DNA of 64,000 nt. Origin: Fennellomyces sp. T-0311. Taxonomy: Eukaryota; Mucoromycota; Mucoromycetes; Mucorales; Lichtheimiaceae. The notes under the pieces were generated by a model. The model was not told the origin of the DNA. It searched no databases and saw only the letters and a list, made by a program, of their open reading frames with translations. The stretch is from positions 434,001-498,000 of the forward strand of contig JALLLT010000007.1 of NCBI GenBank assembly GCA_025266875.1, given 5' to 3'. Below are positions 1 through 10,883 of this stretch, in pieces. Numbering within the stretch: the first letter of the stretch is position 1; each line of letters starts with the position of its first letter. The position numbers and the translations under genes were made by a program.

Positions 1-44
1 GAACGGCATTGACACAAAAGATTAATGGACTGACTTGCAATCAG

Positions 45-1241
45 GTCACCAGGACCGTGTCTGGCAAGCGATCTGGCATCCAACAAAAACGATTCTCGCG
101 ACATGCTCGGGCGACAAGACGGTCCGACTCTGGGCCCCTGCGTCGCATTCCGACCCTTCTCAGTGGCAATGCATACACACGCTGGAAGGCGACCATAAGC
201 GAACTATCCGCAGTGTGGCGTGGTCTCCGTCCGGCAACGAAATGGCAACGGCAAGTTTCGATGCCACGACGGGGATTTGGGAGCACGATATGCGCGAAAA
301 CGACTGGGAATGCGTTGCCACCCTGGAAGGTCATGAGAACGAGATCAAATCGGTAGCATGGTCGTCTTCGGGACAACTGTTGGCGACGTGCAGTCGAGAT
401 AAGAGCGTTTGGATCTGGGAAGGTAAATGGTGAAGGTGTTGTTGCTTACAAAAATGAATGTTTTTTTTTAATATAAAAAAAAATTGCAGTGGAATCGGAT
501 AACGACTTTGAATGTTTGAGCGTGTTACAAGAACACAGTCAAGATGTCAAAATGGTCGCATGGCACCCCAAGCAGGAAATCCTCGCATCGGCCAGTTATG
601 ACGATACCATCAAGATCTGGCGCGAGGATGACGATGACTGGTACTGCTCGGACACGCTGCAGGGACACACATCCACGGTGTGGGCTCTGGACTTTGATGC
701 GTCGGGCGATCACATTGGTAAAGATGGGGGATGTGTGCGAGAGAGAGAAAGAGGACCACGTTGGCGCTAAAAAGAAAGAGATGCATACCAGTGTCGGCGT
801 CGGATGATCAGACGCTGAGGATTTGGAAAATGTATAAGCCGAACAATGCGCAAGGCATACCAACGCCAAGCGACGACCCGACGTATCGGACGGTATGCAC
901 GCTGTCGGGGTATCACGGGCGGTGCATCTATTCTGTGTCATGGTCCAAAGTGAACAACCACATTGCCAGTGCCAGCGGCGACAACAGCGTCCGCGTGTTT
1001 GCTCAGGTAAGCATGTATTTGCCCCTTTTTCTCTATTGACCGGAATCTCACATTCAGATCTTCGTAGAAGGCCGGAGGTGACGAGCCCGCGTGGGAGGCG
1101 GTGGCTACGATAAAGGATGCCCACGGTGTCCATGATATTAATAACGTAAGCTGGTACCCCTCCGAGGCCCACGGCGACTGGTTGGCGACGGCGGGCGACG
1201 ACGGCGTGGCGAGGATATGGCGCTATGTGCAGGACGACTAG
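45..1241 (+). CDS. CIA1: CIAO1/Cia1 WD40 protein, cytosolic Fe-S assembly, 5' truncated by window edge
   Basis: WD40 beta-propeller of the cytosolic iron-sulfur assembly (CIA) targeting complex, which hands Fe-S clusters to cytosolic and nuclear apoproteins. Exons 45-422, 490-717, 792-1006 and 1068-1241 join in phase. The first visible exon follows an acceptor ending TCAG at 44, so the start codon and first blade segment lie outside the window. Repeated blades end in WD-type cores (TVRLW, SVWIW, TIKIW, TLRIW). The sequence around [17 protein letters not shown] and [12 protein letters not shown] follows CIAO1 closely, including the acidic linker before DDWYC. The C-terminus ends at [10 protein letters not shown]. 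The TTG at 35 is intronic and not a start. It lies in tandem with the next gene, 268 bp apart. Confidence 0.93.
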
Positions 1242-1508
1242 AGGCGAGGGAGAGAAGAAGAAGTACAAGCTGCCAACCTCCATCTTTGTATATATATAAC
1301 AATGCCAACTTCTTGTCGTTCTTCCACGGTAAATGTTTATCCCGTCAAAAATTACATAAAATGCACATGGGCCCGGAAGCTCGACATCCTATTTTATACC
1401 GTTGACCCTTCCTCCATATCCCGCAAACAGCTACCCCACATTTTGATATATAGCACTGCGGCGCCGACACCCTGTCTTTTTCTTTCGCTTTCTTTCCTGG
1501 TCCACCCC

Positions 1509-2051
1509 ATGCCTTTGAAATCGCTCAATGAAGATCTTGACGCGATCGCAGCTGGCGTTTTCGATTACGGCATCGTCCCTGGGTCGGCAACGGTGTTTGT
1601 GCGGGACAAAATACAAAACATGGGTCGACTGGACTTGACTCTGTTGGAAGGCGTACTTGTTGTCATTGATGTCACCGAGGCAACTGGCTACATGGTAAGC
1701 CACACAGTTCCACTCGTTCAATAAAAAAAATGCTTAATGAATGTTTGCCATCAGGTGACGTCTTGTTCGGCCTTGTCAAGTGCGGGATTGTCCGTATCCA
1801 CCGCACGCAATGTGCAGAGCCATACCAACGCTCCGTTCGAAAGCATGGAGAGCTTATTGCTAGCCATCTCGCCCATGTTTTGCCAACGCTTCCAAGAACT
1901 TTTGCTCCAGAAACTTCAGCAGCCCAGTGGTTCTGACCACCCCACAGACGATCCCATCGACCAGCTTTTGCGTCGAGAAAAAAAGAAAATGAGTATCAAG
2001 GAGAATGACAGCAAGAACGATGATGATGTCAGTGATTGGATCCACCCGTAG
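1509..2051 (+). CDS. GSKIP-domain (DUF727) protein
   Basis: Small protein of 160 aa from exons 1509-1694 and 1755-2051. The central part has the GSKIP fold signature: an N-terminal helix (SLNEDLDAIAAGV), strands around LDLTLLEGVLVVIDVT, and the C-terminal FESMESLLLAISP..FCQRFQELLLQKL helix. That helix matches the 'SPxYrexFgxxLlxrL' block of GSKIP. In animals GSKIP binds GSK3 and PKA; the fungal role is not established here. The tail (after about residue 130) is charged and low in complexity. The first ATG in this frame with the domain intact was chosen. It is convergent with the following transporter, with 68 bp between stop codons. Confidence 0.8.
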
Positions 2052-2119
2052 AACAAGCTTTCTTTTATGTAATGTAAATAGTCCTTTTTTTTCTTTTTGG
2101 TAGTGTGAATATATATTTT

Positions 2120-4278
2120 TTAAAGGAAGCTCCACAGTGTACCGCTGAATGCCATGCACGAGGAAATGAACACCAGGACATAATGCCAAACTTTCTGTCC
2201 CGAGGACATGGTGTCACCAAACAGCCGAAGATAGCATAAAAGCGGAAAGATTCCGGAGATCATAAATGAAAAGAACGAGCCAATCAGCGCCATGACCTTT
2301 TCAAAGCCGGGGATAAAATAGGCAATGGCGACGATGAACACGCTGATGGAAAGTCGACTGATTAGCGCCAGCAAGGGTTCGCGCCAGCTGCTATTTGATG
2401 TCCACGACTTGATTGCTGAGTGTCGGAATACGGCGATCTCGAACGCAAGATTGACGGGGTTCAAGTTCAATCCTGATTTTCGTATAACCGTATCAGAAAC
2501 GCACGTTACCGAAACGAAAGGTTCTTTATCTTACCATATTTTGCAATCGGCTGCAGTGCAATCAACCAAACTGCTAATCGGTTAAGTGTTTGGTTATATT
2601 CTGGCACGAGAACAATGTTTTGCGTGATCTACAATAATATGAGTCATCTTCGTAATATTTATTACTACCCTCTTGGCTCTCCCTTTTGTCTCCAACTTAC
2701 CTCCTGCATTGTCTGTGAGCCAAACATTAGATAGCCACACGCGGCTACACCAAAGTAGACAAACGTGGTTGCGATGTACGTCCAATTGACCATGGTATCG
2801 TATTGTTTGGGATTGTCCATATCGCGATAGACTGTGGGAAATACCGCGTGGCCCGCAAACCCCGCCATGATAAGACCAAAGCTCAGCGGGAGTACCATTA
2901 AATCGCTGGGCCAGATAGTTGTATCCTATAAATTGACCCCGTTAAATATATCTATATCAGTAAAAACAACACGAAAAAAAAAATCTTACTGCAGGCTCGA
3001 TTAAACTACCGGGTGCGTCAGGTTTGGAGAATCCGTCGACTAACATGACAATGATGATGCTGACCGCACTGATAATACCGAGAAGACTTGAATATGAAAG
3101 ATAGCGTACAGGGAAAAACAACATGGGGGTGAGGATGAGGAATGAAATGATGCGAAGTGTAAGGGTATCGAAGCCTGGGAATAATGAATTCAATCCGTCG
3201 CCAAGGAGAATCACCATGGCAATGCTAAGTTTTAACAAGTTCAGTGTGTGGGTAATAGTTATGCGCGGGCATTGTTGTTATTACCTGTTGGTTACCAATT
3301 CGGTGACAAACAATGCAGTGATAAAGATGCGACCACGCATACCAAAGGCAGCGCCAGCCAAATCACCAAACGTACGAGATTCTGGATCAGCTTCCAGACA
3401 TCGACCGAGTAGTTTGGCAGTATAATTGGTAAGTAAGCAACAGAATGCAAATATGGAAAGACCAGCCACCCATCCTGCACACTGCATCGAAAAAAAATAT
3501 TTTCAGTAAACAAAAGAAAAAAAAAAGGTTCTCCTTTCTTGCAGCATACCTTGAAACCGAGCGGTAATGCAAGAATACCGACGCCAAGAAGGATGTTGAT
3601 GGAATTAAAAATGGATTGTGAAAAGGATGATTTTTTGAAATCGTCATAGACGACGGCGGTATTATCATGCGAGCTCATACTGGCTGCCAAACGATAATCG
3701 TCGGCCACTGTAGCAACGCTATGGGTTGACATGACCTTGTCAAGGCCGCTCATGAGAAGCGATGTTCGTTCATGATCGAGGTTTGAATGAAACGAAGAGG
3801 ATCGGCGTTGATAGTGGTATTCACCCGAGGGGCGTCTTGATTGCAATAATAATATGAGCACGCGCGTTGGGGCAAGAGGGAGAACCCCCATTTGATTTTA
3901 CCTGGACATGGATCCCATGGATGATGTGGACAATTTGTCTTCTTCATCGTCGTACTATGCATTGCGTAAGCATGGATAACGATAGAATAAATCCATTTAT
4001 CTTACCGGCGGAACTACCGAAGATGCAGGCACCGCAAGGTTCTCGGCCATAAACATGAGCGATGTACGCGAATAGGATCCTACAAAGGAACCTATCCGAT
4101 CAGAGATCGAACTTCCAGACAAACGTTCCGGTAAAACGCCGTTATCAAGTGGCGTGGAGCCATAGTAGCCGTAGTTGTCATGGTGATCGGGCGACATGTG
4201 CGAAGGATGGAGATTCCTGATTCGCGGAACCCCTTCACTATTGGACGGACTCCGGGCATTGCGATTAGGAATGTCCAT
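2120..4278 (-). CDS. Avt1-like vacuolar amino-acid transporter (AAAP family)
   Basis: AAAP/SLC32-type amino-acid/H+ transporter, probably vacuolar. Eight exons on the minus strand (4278-4006, 3954-3902, 3835-3550, 3481-3285, 3224-2990, 2925-2701, 2628-2535, 2472-2120) give 571 aa with all phases closing. The first ~180 residues are hydrophilic and Ser/Arg-rich, as in Avt1. The membrane domain opens with SINILLGVGILALPLGFK, followed by CAGWVAGL, a typical AAAP TM1 hinge. Later segments include FAGHAVFPTVYRDM, a TM6 pattern conserved in Avt1. The last exon ends in a TM pair. A TATA-like TTTATATAC lies about 90 bp upstream of the start. Substrate preference cannot be read from the sequence. Confidence 0.9.
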
Positions 4279-7200
4279 GGTTTGAGAAAAAAAAAAGACG
4301 AAAAAGAAGAGAGAGAAAGAAGCTGTGGTCCGAGTGCTGTCGAAAAAGAAAAAAAAAGTCAGATCCGTATATAAAGGAACAAGGAGTGGGCCATACATTC
4401 AGGGAAGGTTGCACAAGGTACCACACCGCATCAGGAACCTTTAACAAGTCTATCGTTTTATACCCATCCTTGTGAGTGTGTTTCTTTTTTTGTTTATCTT
4501 TGGTTGCTCATCTGTGGCCGCTTTCTTATCGTTGTTTATTGCAACTTTTTTTTAACTTACAGCTACTAATGTACGGGGCCACATGAGGTTTTGGGCTCAT
4601 GTTTGATGGCCCCGTTTCGTCATCGGAGCTTCTCGTTAAATAGATACACGAATTTTTTTTTTTCCTTATCGCAAAGATATACCGATTCTTCATCCTAAAG
4701 CTTGACTTTGACCGATGCTGTATGTATATTAAGAGGGCGTCGTTTTTTATATCTTATCCCTTTGCATCATCAATCCATGCAATGCAAGGTAATAAGGAGA
4801 CGTTGCGGTAGTTAGAGAACGTGGTTTATGTGAAACAAAACGTTGTCCTTCTTATCCCTTAAGTATCTGTTTTCTCCTTGTACGTCTGAAAGAAAAAATA
4901 AAAATAAAAAACTTTAGCTCGCGCCGATGTATTTTTTCTTTTTTGACAACCAGCCTTTTAACCCTCTCCTCGTTTGTGTTGTAACATTTATTTTGCTCGA
5001 GGTCCGCTGCATAAACCAACCCGTACCGAACCGACCAATCATTACAGTGTTTCTATATATGTATTAACCTTGGATCGCTGCAAGTTGTGTATCTAAACCA
5101 GGACGTCGGTGCACTAAAAAGACGTCATTATTAGTGTAGGTGTCACAATCAACAACGAAAAAAAAAAGTCGTTCTTATCAGGATCAAAGAATCGAATCAT
5201 GCATTGAAGAAACCTTGTCAATAGGCGTCACAAACACAGGGCAATGCCTGGGAGCCGGAGCCATGGCCGTCATTTTTCAGGTGTCAGCGCACGTAATCGC
5301 GCTGCTTATTCATTGGATAAAATAGCTATAGCGTGTCGTTCTTGCTCCTGCAAAAAGTATATCATCAGATACATACATGCTCAAACGAAACATGCGAGTT
5401 GAACGCTCAGACGTCACTTTACATACTCCCAATGCCCCTACATGTACGCTTCATCGCGGAACAGACGGAATTCCACAATGTCGGTTGTCGGCGTTCCTCC
5501 CTCCTTTGTTATAGCCTGATTATCTTGGACCATACAGTTGCACAGCTGATAAGATAACACGGATAGTGGTGGGTTCTTTTTGTATCAAACTTTTTTCCAG
5601 CTGGCTTTTTTACAATCCTGATGAGATGAGAATGCCCATGATTTTTCCTAGTTTGGCTCAATACCCCTCTTTTTTTTTTCAAGAGTGTATCCCCACGAAA
5701 CTTTAAATGGAAAGATCGTACCTTGTGCTTTGGTAAATCGTCTTCTTTGTGAAACCCTTTCAATTTCTTGGAACTTTTGGCTTTCAGATGAGTCATTTAT
5801 CCGCTTTTTTTTTATCATCTTTCTTCATTGCACAGTATTTAGAGAATAGATTTGAGACGAAAAAAATTTCAACATGGTACGACGAGGAGCGCATCAGTCT
5901 TTCGAAAAAGTGTCTCCTATAGTGTTAGCGGCGTCTCTTTTTCACTCAATCCCGACACCTGTGCTTTTATTTTCGTTTATGGAATCTTCCACGAAACCTT
6001 ACAAAGGACCCAGATGTACACAATCATCAGTCAGGTTTTTTTGTGCACCGCGTCAAGAATGTCAAGTTTGACAAAGGGGAACATTGGTTTTATTGAGCTA
6101 ACTACGTAGATTCAATCAAGTAATTCAAATCCATGTCCACTATATGGATCCATGTACTATAAGTTCAAGCATATATTTTCAAAAAGCAACAGGAACAGGA
6201 TCAGTAATATGATTTATACTACGTAGCATTAGAATAACTCATGACAACTATGATAGATCAAGTTGTTTTTCGTTCGGTAACGAATTCGGCTTGACCAACT
6301 TTAAAAAAGGGAAAAAAGCCAGCGCAGACGTATGTACTAACGTTAATAAGCACTATTGTCGCGTGCAGTAGGCTTGTTAACTGCAATGCAAGAATGAGTA
6401 TATATCCCTATGCATTTTTCATGCCTTTACACTACTTCCTTATCTTGTTTCGCCGCACTATCTCCGATCAACGATAAGTGATAAATCAGCACATGGCTTA
6501 CCCAAGGGCAGAATTTGATCAAGTCTTACGTAACACGTAATATCATTATCTGGATCAGCAAGGAAACTCTTTATAAGTAGAATTCGGCTCCTATGCCCAT
6601 TTAAAAGTTAAAGACGAGCAGTCTTTTGTGTTGGAGGTTGTACAGCAGAACTATCAATGCTGTTTGCCTCTTATCGGCAATTCTCGAGTAACACACAAAA
6701 GCTTTTGAAAACATGACAGTCGATGTTTGCTTTCTCTTAGGCATGACAGAACATGTCATTGTCGCTCAAAATAGGACGCTGATAATGCTATTGCGTTGAT
6801 ATTCCGACCTTCGAAAAGTCATCCAAAACATCATGTATTGTGATGGACTCGTTTCAAGGTATTCAAAGGCCAGGAACTGTCCTTTTTTTTATCATGAATT
6901 GAAACAGCACCAGGTAGGTGCCATCTGATCCTAGAAGGGGTAATAAAAGATGAGTCGTAGATAACTCCTAAACGTACGTATCCTTGGAAACAACTGGTTT
7001 GCCGCACTTGAATAAGAGGGATAACAAGAGTTATAGGATATAAAGTGATGATAATTTATTCACTGAATGAAATCCTATACCTCAAGACTGAGCTCGTTGC
7101 AATTTCTTGAACGACATGGTCCAAAAGCCTAATGACTGCAACTTTGTCACTGTGTTTGACAAAGACATTAGGAGCAAAATCGTGAAACCTTTTGAGCGAT

Positions 7201-7329
7201 ATGGCATCTTTTTCTTGCACAATGTATTCTTTGCATGCTGAAACGACTACTAAACATGAAGTTTTTCATTTGAAAGACGAAGGTTTCCCTGCCCGGAAGA
7301 TTAACAACTTTTGATCGGTCATGCTGGCA
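4279..7329. other. 3-kb gene-poor spacer
   Basis: AT-rich sequence with many homopolymer T/A tracts. Short ORFs occur on both strands (up to 95 codons, for example a Lys-rich one on the minus strand at 5509-5796), but none has domain signals or plausible introns. One GC-rich hairpin is annotated separately. The right end grades into decayed HET sequence. No gene can be supported. Confidence 0.6.
4575..4613. repeat. GC-rich interrupted hairpin
   Basis: GGGGCCACATGAG and CTCATG...TGGCCCC form a stem with an 8-nt loop and a 5-nt bulge on one side. It stands out from AT-rich surroundings. It lies about 300 bp upstream of the Avt1-like start. It could be a regulatory hairpin, a foldback remnant or chance. 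Confidence 0.45.
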
Positions 7330-7560
7330 GTTCCTGAACAACAAGCTGCACTGGTAACAAACGTCCCTTTATGAAGACAACAACCTTATGTGACCGCTTC
7401 GCCTTTCTGCAGTATTGCTACATGTTGTTTCTAAGGCAAATATCCGAGTTTAGCTTGCACAAGTGGCATGATTCGGTCTGCACTTTCTGTTGCTCTTCCA
7501 TGAATCCAAGCAACATGCTCGTTTCCTTGGTTATTTTCTCCTGGTTTTATATTCCTTGGA
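7330..7560 (-). pseudogene. Decayed HET-domain gene fragment, arm 1
   Basis: Read on the minus strand, this stretch aligns by eye with the middle of the neighbouring HET gene. It covers the GCAxACCAAGTCCT region, the downstream CACxTGxGTACAAGC block and part of the DKIYALANIF-coding sequence. Frameshifts and stops are frequent. It faces the intact HET gene head-to-head and has a sister relic in the other arm (from 21830). Limits are approximate. Confidence 0.55.
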
Positions 7561-8344
7561 TTCCTCGGACGTTCACCACAGGGACATCAGTAACTGGTCA
7601 GCTATGTTGGCTCTGGCTTGCGTGTGTCTAAACGCTATCACGCAAACGGCACTTCATATCCCCATTACGAGATTAGGAGGTAGAACATTCTGGTGTTAAT
7701 ATGAGGGACCGTTCAAATAGATGGCCCATATGAAACATCCCTTTCCAAGTCATGCTGTTAGGCCAATCACTCCGGAAGTAAGATTCGTTTAGCACTTGTC
7801 CAAAGAAAGCTTGAGGAATAGAGCGGTTTAAAAAATGTTATCCCAGCGTTAGCAACAACGGGTGTGAGAAACCATTGCGACGGGCAGCCTGATACGGACG
7901 ATCCCCCGGTCTTTGCCAGTCAAAACGATCGCGATTCATCGTAACACCCATTCACCGTTAACACATCGCAATCTCAACACCCCTCACGATTGGCGTTCGA
8001 CCATGGAAATCAAGCTTGTTTCGTACACAGGCTCCGAACACGCTGCCCACTGATTTCACTTCTGTCGTTCTACTCCATCACATGCACTGAGCGACAGCCA
8101 GAATGGCAATCCAGATAATAGCTCGTTGAACGACACACAGCTTCATCAGTTCTGTAGCCTTGATAAAGTATGGGCTTCGCTGTGAATGTTACACTGCGGC
8201 ACAATAAAAGAGACCCAAGCCCATTTTTCCTTCCTTTCCTTCTCTTTCGTCCTTTTCACCTGCATCTGCAAACAGTCAACTGTACGCTGTCTCGTAAAGC
8301 TTTGCGATTTATCCTCTTGAACCATAGAATTGTCTGCCACAAGC

Positions 8345-9967
8345 ATGTATTTTAAGTACGTCACACCGCAACGAGTAGCCGATCCAAACTATACCGAGTA
8401 CAACTCGAAGGGAGGCGAATTCAGACCCACATGGCTCATCCGCACTTCCGACTGGGAAAAGGTTCCTGGCACCGATGCTGTTGACGGCTACCACGCCCTA
8501 TCGTATTGCTGGGAGCAATCAGGCGATATCAAGAAACTTGAGAACGGAGAACATGTTTGCATTGATAAAGGGCGCCATCGTATTAAAGCTGCTGTAGAGA
8601 AACGTAGAGCGTCCACTTTTTTTCGAAGGCATAGAACCACGAAAGTGACATACGACAAATTGCTCCAGCGGATATGCAAGGACTTTGACATTAAGTACTT
8701 GTGGTACGACAAGATCTGCATCGACCAGGCAAACAAGGCAGAAAAGCATCGCGAAATCAAGCAAATGCATCTCATTTACAGTAACGCGCGTTACACAGTC
8801 GCCTTGGTCCCCGAAATCAACATTGAGGATCCCGAGGATTTCGACCGTATGAACTGGGTTACACACAGTATTGAAGCTAAATACAAAGCAATGTATCAAA
8901 TGATGGAGTCACTATGGTTCCAACGGAGCTGGACACTGGAGGAAGTCATGATGTCAACGCAGATTTTGGTCGTCGCTCGAAACACCCATTTTTGGTCTCT
9001 TGCAGATATCAAACAAGGTGACGCAATCAAGGAAAACGAAGTTCTGGCCAACATGATGCTCGGATTCAAGGAACGTACCCTGAAAAGCGCAAACCAAGTC
9101 CTCCGTCACGCGCACATGCGTACAAGCACAAAAGAACACGACAAGATATTTGCGCTGGCCAACATTTTTGCAGACATTATTTCCATCGACGTTGATTACG
9201 ACAGCGACGTGTCCGCTGCAATGAAAGCATTCTACCGACGCTTGGCCCAAAGGGATTTATCGCTCATGTGCTTTGGGTCGGTGCTGCGTTCTTGGAATGG
9301 AAAGCCTATCTTTACGACAACCATGGGATCCTATGGACTTCCTTCTTGGACAGGCGTTGCTGGATTGCACTCAAACTGGCCAGTTGATGATATTATACTG
9401 GACCAGAATTGCAATTTTACGATAGATGAGAATACGGTGTTACATATTCGCTGCCGGTACCACACCATACACCCCAGCAAATACGATAATTTCGATTTCT
9501 TCAAAGAAGACGAACGAGCGAAGAAAGCAGACAGTAATCTTTACAAAGTGATCGACTCAATGGATGATTTTGACGACGAAAGCGAGGCGTTGGATTGGAG
9601 TCAATGGATCATGCTTCAAGCATCAAACTGCTGTTCTACGCATTATTACAAACCAAACAACCAAGCTCAATACCTCTCACCGGTGTTGCCACTCTCCCTC
9701 ACCGAAGAATGCGGCAAGTGTGTTATTTTGGGTGTCGTATTTAACAGTGTGGTTCCAACAGTACGTAATGATGTCTTTGTTGGTTATGTTCACATCTATC
9801 TCTCGCCAGTTGCAAGAAGGTCAACCGATGGCTCTTACAAAATAATCGGTATCATACTTTTGAAACACTTCCAGCATGATGAGCCGCGTATCACCCCACA
9901 GGAAGCTATGGATAAAATGTTCAACAACCTTGGCTGCGAGACCATCGGTGACTTTTATATCAAATAA
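8345..9967 (+). CDS. HET-domain (heterokaryon incompatibility-like) protein, copy 1
   Basis: Intronless ORF of 540 aa with the three signature blocks of HET domains (PF06985): YHALSYCWEQ (residues 49-58), YLWYDKICIDQ (118-128) followed by HREIKQMHLIYSNA, and LWFQRSWTLEEVM (189-202). In ascomycetes such domains trigger regulated cell death in allorecognition; here that role is inferred. The rest resembles nothing I recognise beyond its paralogue. The ATG at 8345 matches the start of copy 2 (both preceded by AAGC); the upstream TTG is not used. Residues about 81-100 are unrelated to the longer segment in copy 2. AATAAAAG at 8203 may be a weak TATA element. Confidence 0.85.
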   Translation: MYFKYVTPQRVADPNYTEYNSKGGEFRPTWLIRTSDWEKVPGTDAVDGYHALSYCWEQSGDIKKLENGEHVCIDKGRHRIKAAVEKRRASTFFRRHRTTKVTYDKLLQRICKDFDIKYLWYDKICIDQANKAEKHREIKQMHLIYSNARYTVALVPEINIEDPEDFDRMNWVTHSIEAKYKAMYQMMESLWFQRSWTLEEVMMSTQILVVARNTHFWSLADIKQGDAIKENEVLANMMLGFKERTLKSANQVLRHAHMRTSTKEHDKIFALANIFADIISIDVDYDSDVSAAMKAFYRRLAQRDLSLMCFGSVLRSWNGKPIFTTTMGSYGLPSWTGVAGLHSNWPVDDIILDQNCNFTIDENTVLHIRCRYHTIHPSKYDNFDFFKEDERAKKADSNLYKVIDSMDDFDDESEALDWSQWIMLQASNCCSTHYYKPNNQAQYLSPVLPLSLTEECGKCVILGVVFNSVVPTVRNDVFVGYVHIYLSPVARRSTDGSYKIIGIILLKHFQHDEPRITPQEAMDKMFNNLGCETIGDFYIK

Positions 9968-10883
9968 AGTACACGTGTTGTAGTAATGTTCCTCAATATG
10001 CAGTATCATAACGAACTTCAAGAGATGGCCATCGAGTTAGATTCCTGAGTGTGGCACTGACTAATAATGTCCGTATAACTCCACTAATTCCATGTCGATC
10101 GAATGCTTGCGTGCTTCTATCCACATATGCTTACTAGGTTGGGACAATGTATAGGAAGTTCAAGCGGATGGTACGGTCAACTCAGAAGGAAAATCGCTGG
10201 TTCGCTGAACTTTTGGAAACTTTTGTTCTATAGGAGACACGGAAAATGCCATTATCTGTAGGGCATTGGTCAGGTGGATGCCTTTTGGCAGAAACCTCAC
10301 GTTGCTCGAAACGAAGAAAACTAGCCAGGTTTGTGCGTGTGCTGCAATCAAAAACTATCTTTTTTTCAAGAGTTACGGGTGGCTTTTTATAATTCTTTTC
10401 GTGCAGCACTGGCGTATGCGTAATTGAGGTCAACCGTGACCAAGCAGATCAACAACTGCTGAACGCCGACTAAAATGAAAAATCGCTGTGGTCGTGCGCA
10501 ATCTCTTTTACGTAGCAGAAGCAAGAAAATAAATCGTTGTGGCGAGTGATACGGTTTTGGTAAGACAAAACATCATGACTGTGATGCATAGTTTGATACC
10601 ATCTGGTTTTCTTTAGATACGCATATTTTCTTTTGCATTACAATGACCTTGTGCGCCAGATAGACTTCCGTTTGCCAACGTTGGATATTGGCAGACGGTA
10701 TAGGTACAATAATCACCGCATTCACTATGAACACGCGTTGCAGCAGGTGTATCTGATATGAAAGTATAGTACTTTTATTCACGTATATATAAAACAGACT
10801 TCTTTTAAAAGCGAGAAGAGAATAATAACAAGAAAGAACGTTGCATGTGGATTTGGGGAATGTTTTGAAAGCAAGGGAAGCGA
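9968..10883. other. Spacer between HET copy 1 and HIS4
   Basis: Up to 10588 this is the 3' flank shared with HET copy 2 (inverted duplication). The remaining ~300 bp to the HIS4 stop is unique and AT-rich. No gene, RNA or repeat beyond the arm was seen. Confidence 0.6.

Larger units (their letters stand above)
7330..10588 (+). repeat. Left arm of HET inverted duplication
   Basis: This arm matches 18735 to about 21910 in reverse orientation. Similarity covers the HET gene, its 5' flank (for example the block around CTTCATATCCCCATTACGAGA), its 3' flank and a decayed HET fragment at the outer end. The inner edge is sharp at ...GTGATGCA (10588, partner 18735). The outer edge is diffuse because the relic is decayed in both arms. 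Substitutions and small indels are spread across the arm, so the event is not very recent. Confidence 0.8.

Noticed and set aside
525..1283. 252-codon ORF antisense to CIA1
   Set aside because: Spans introns of the sense gene and has no domain; shadow frame.
5509..5796. Lys-rich 95-codon minus-strand ORF
   Set aside because: Richness in Lys comes from poly-T tracts on the plus strand; no conserved motif.
8309..8494. Minus-strand ORF over the HET gene start
   Set aside because: Antisense shadow. Its similarity to minus-strand ORFs at 20874-21059 and 32118-32408 merely reflects HET homology on the other strand.
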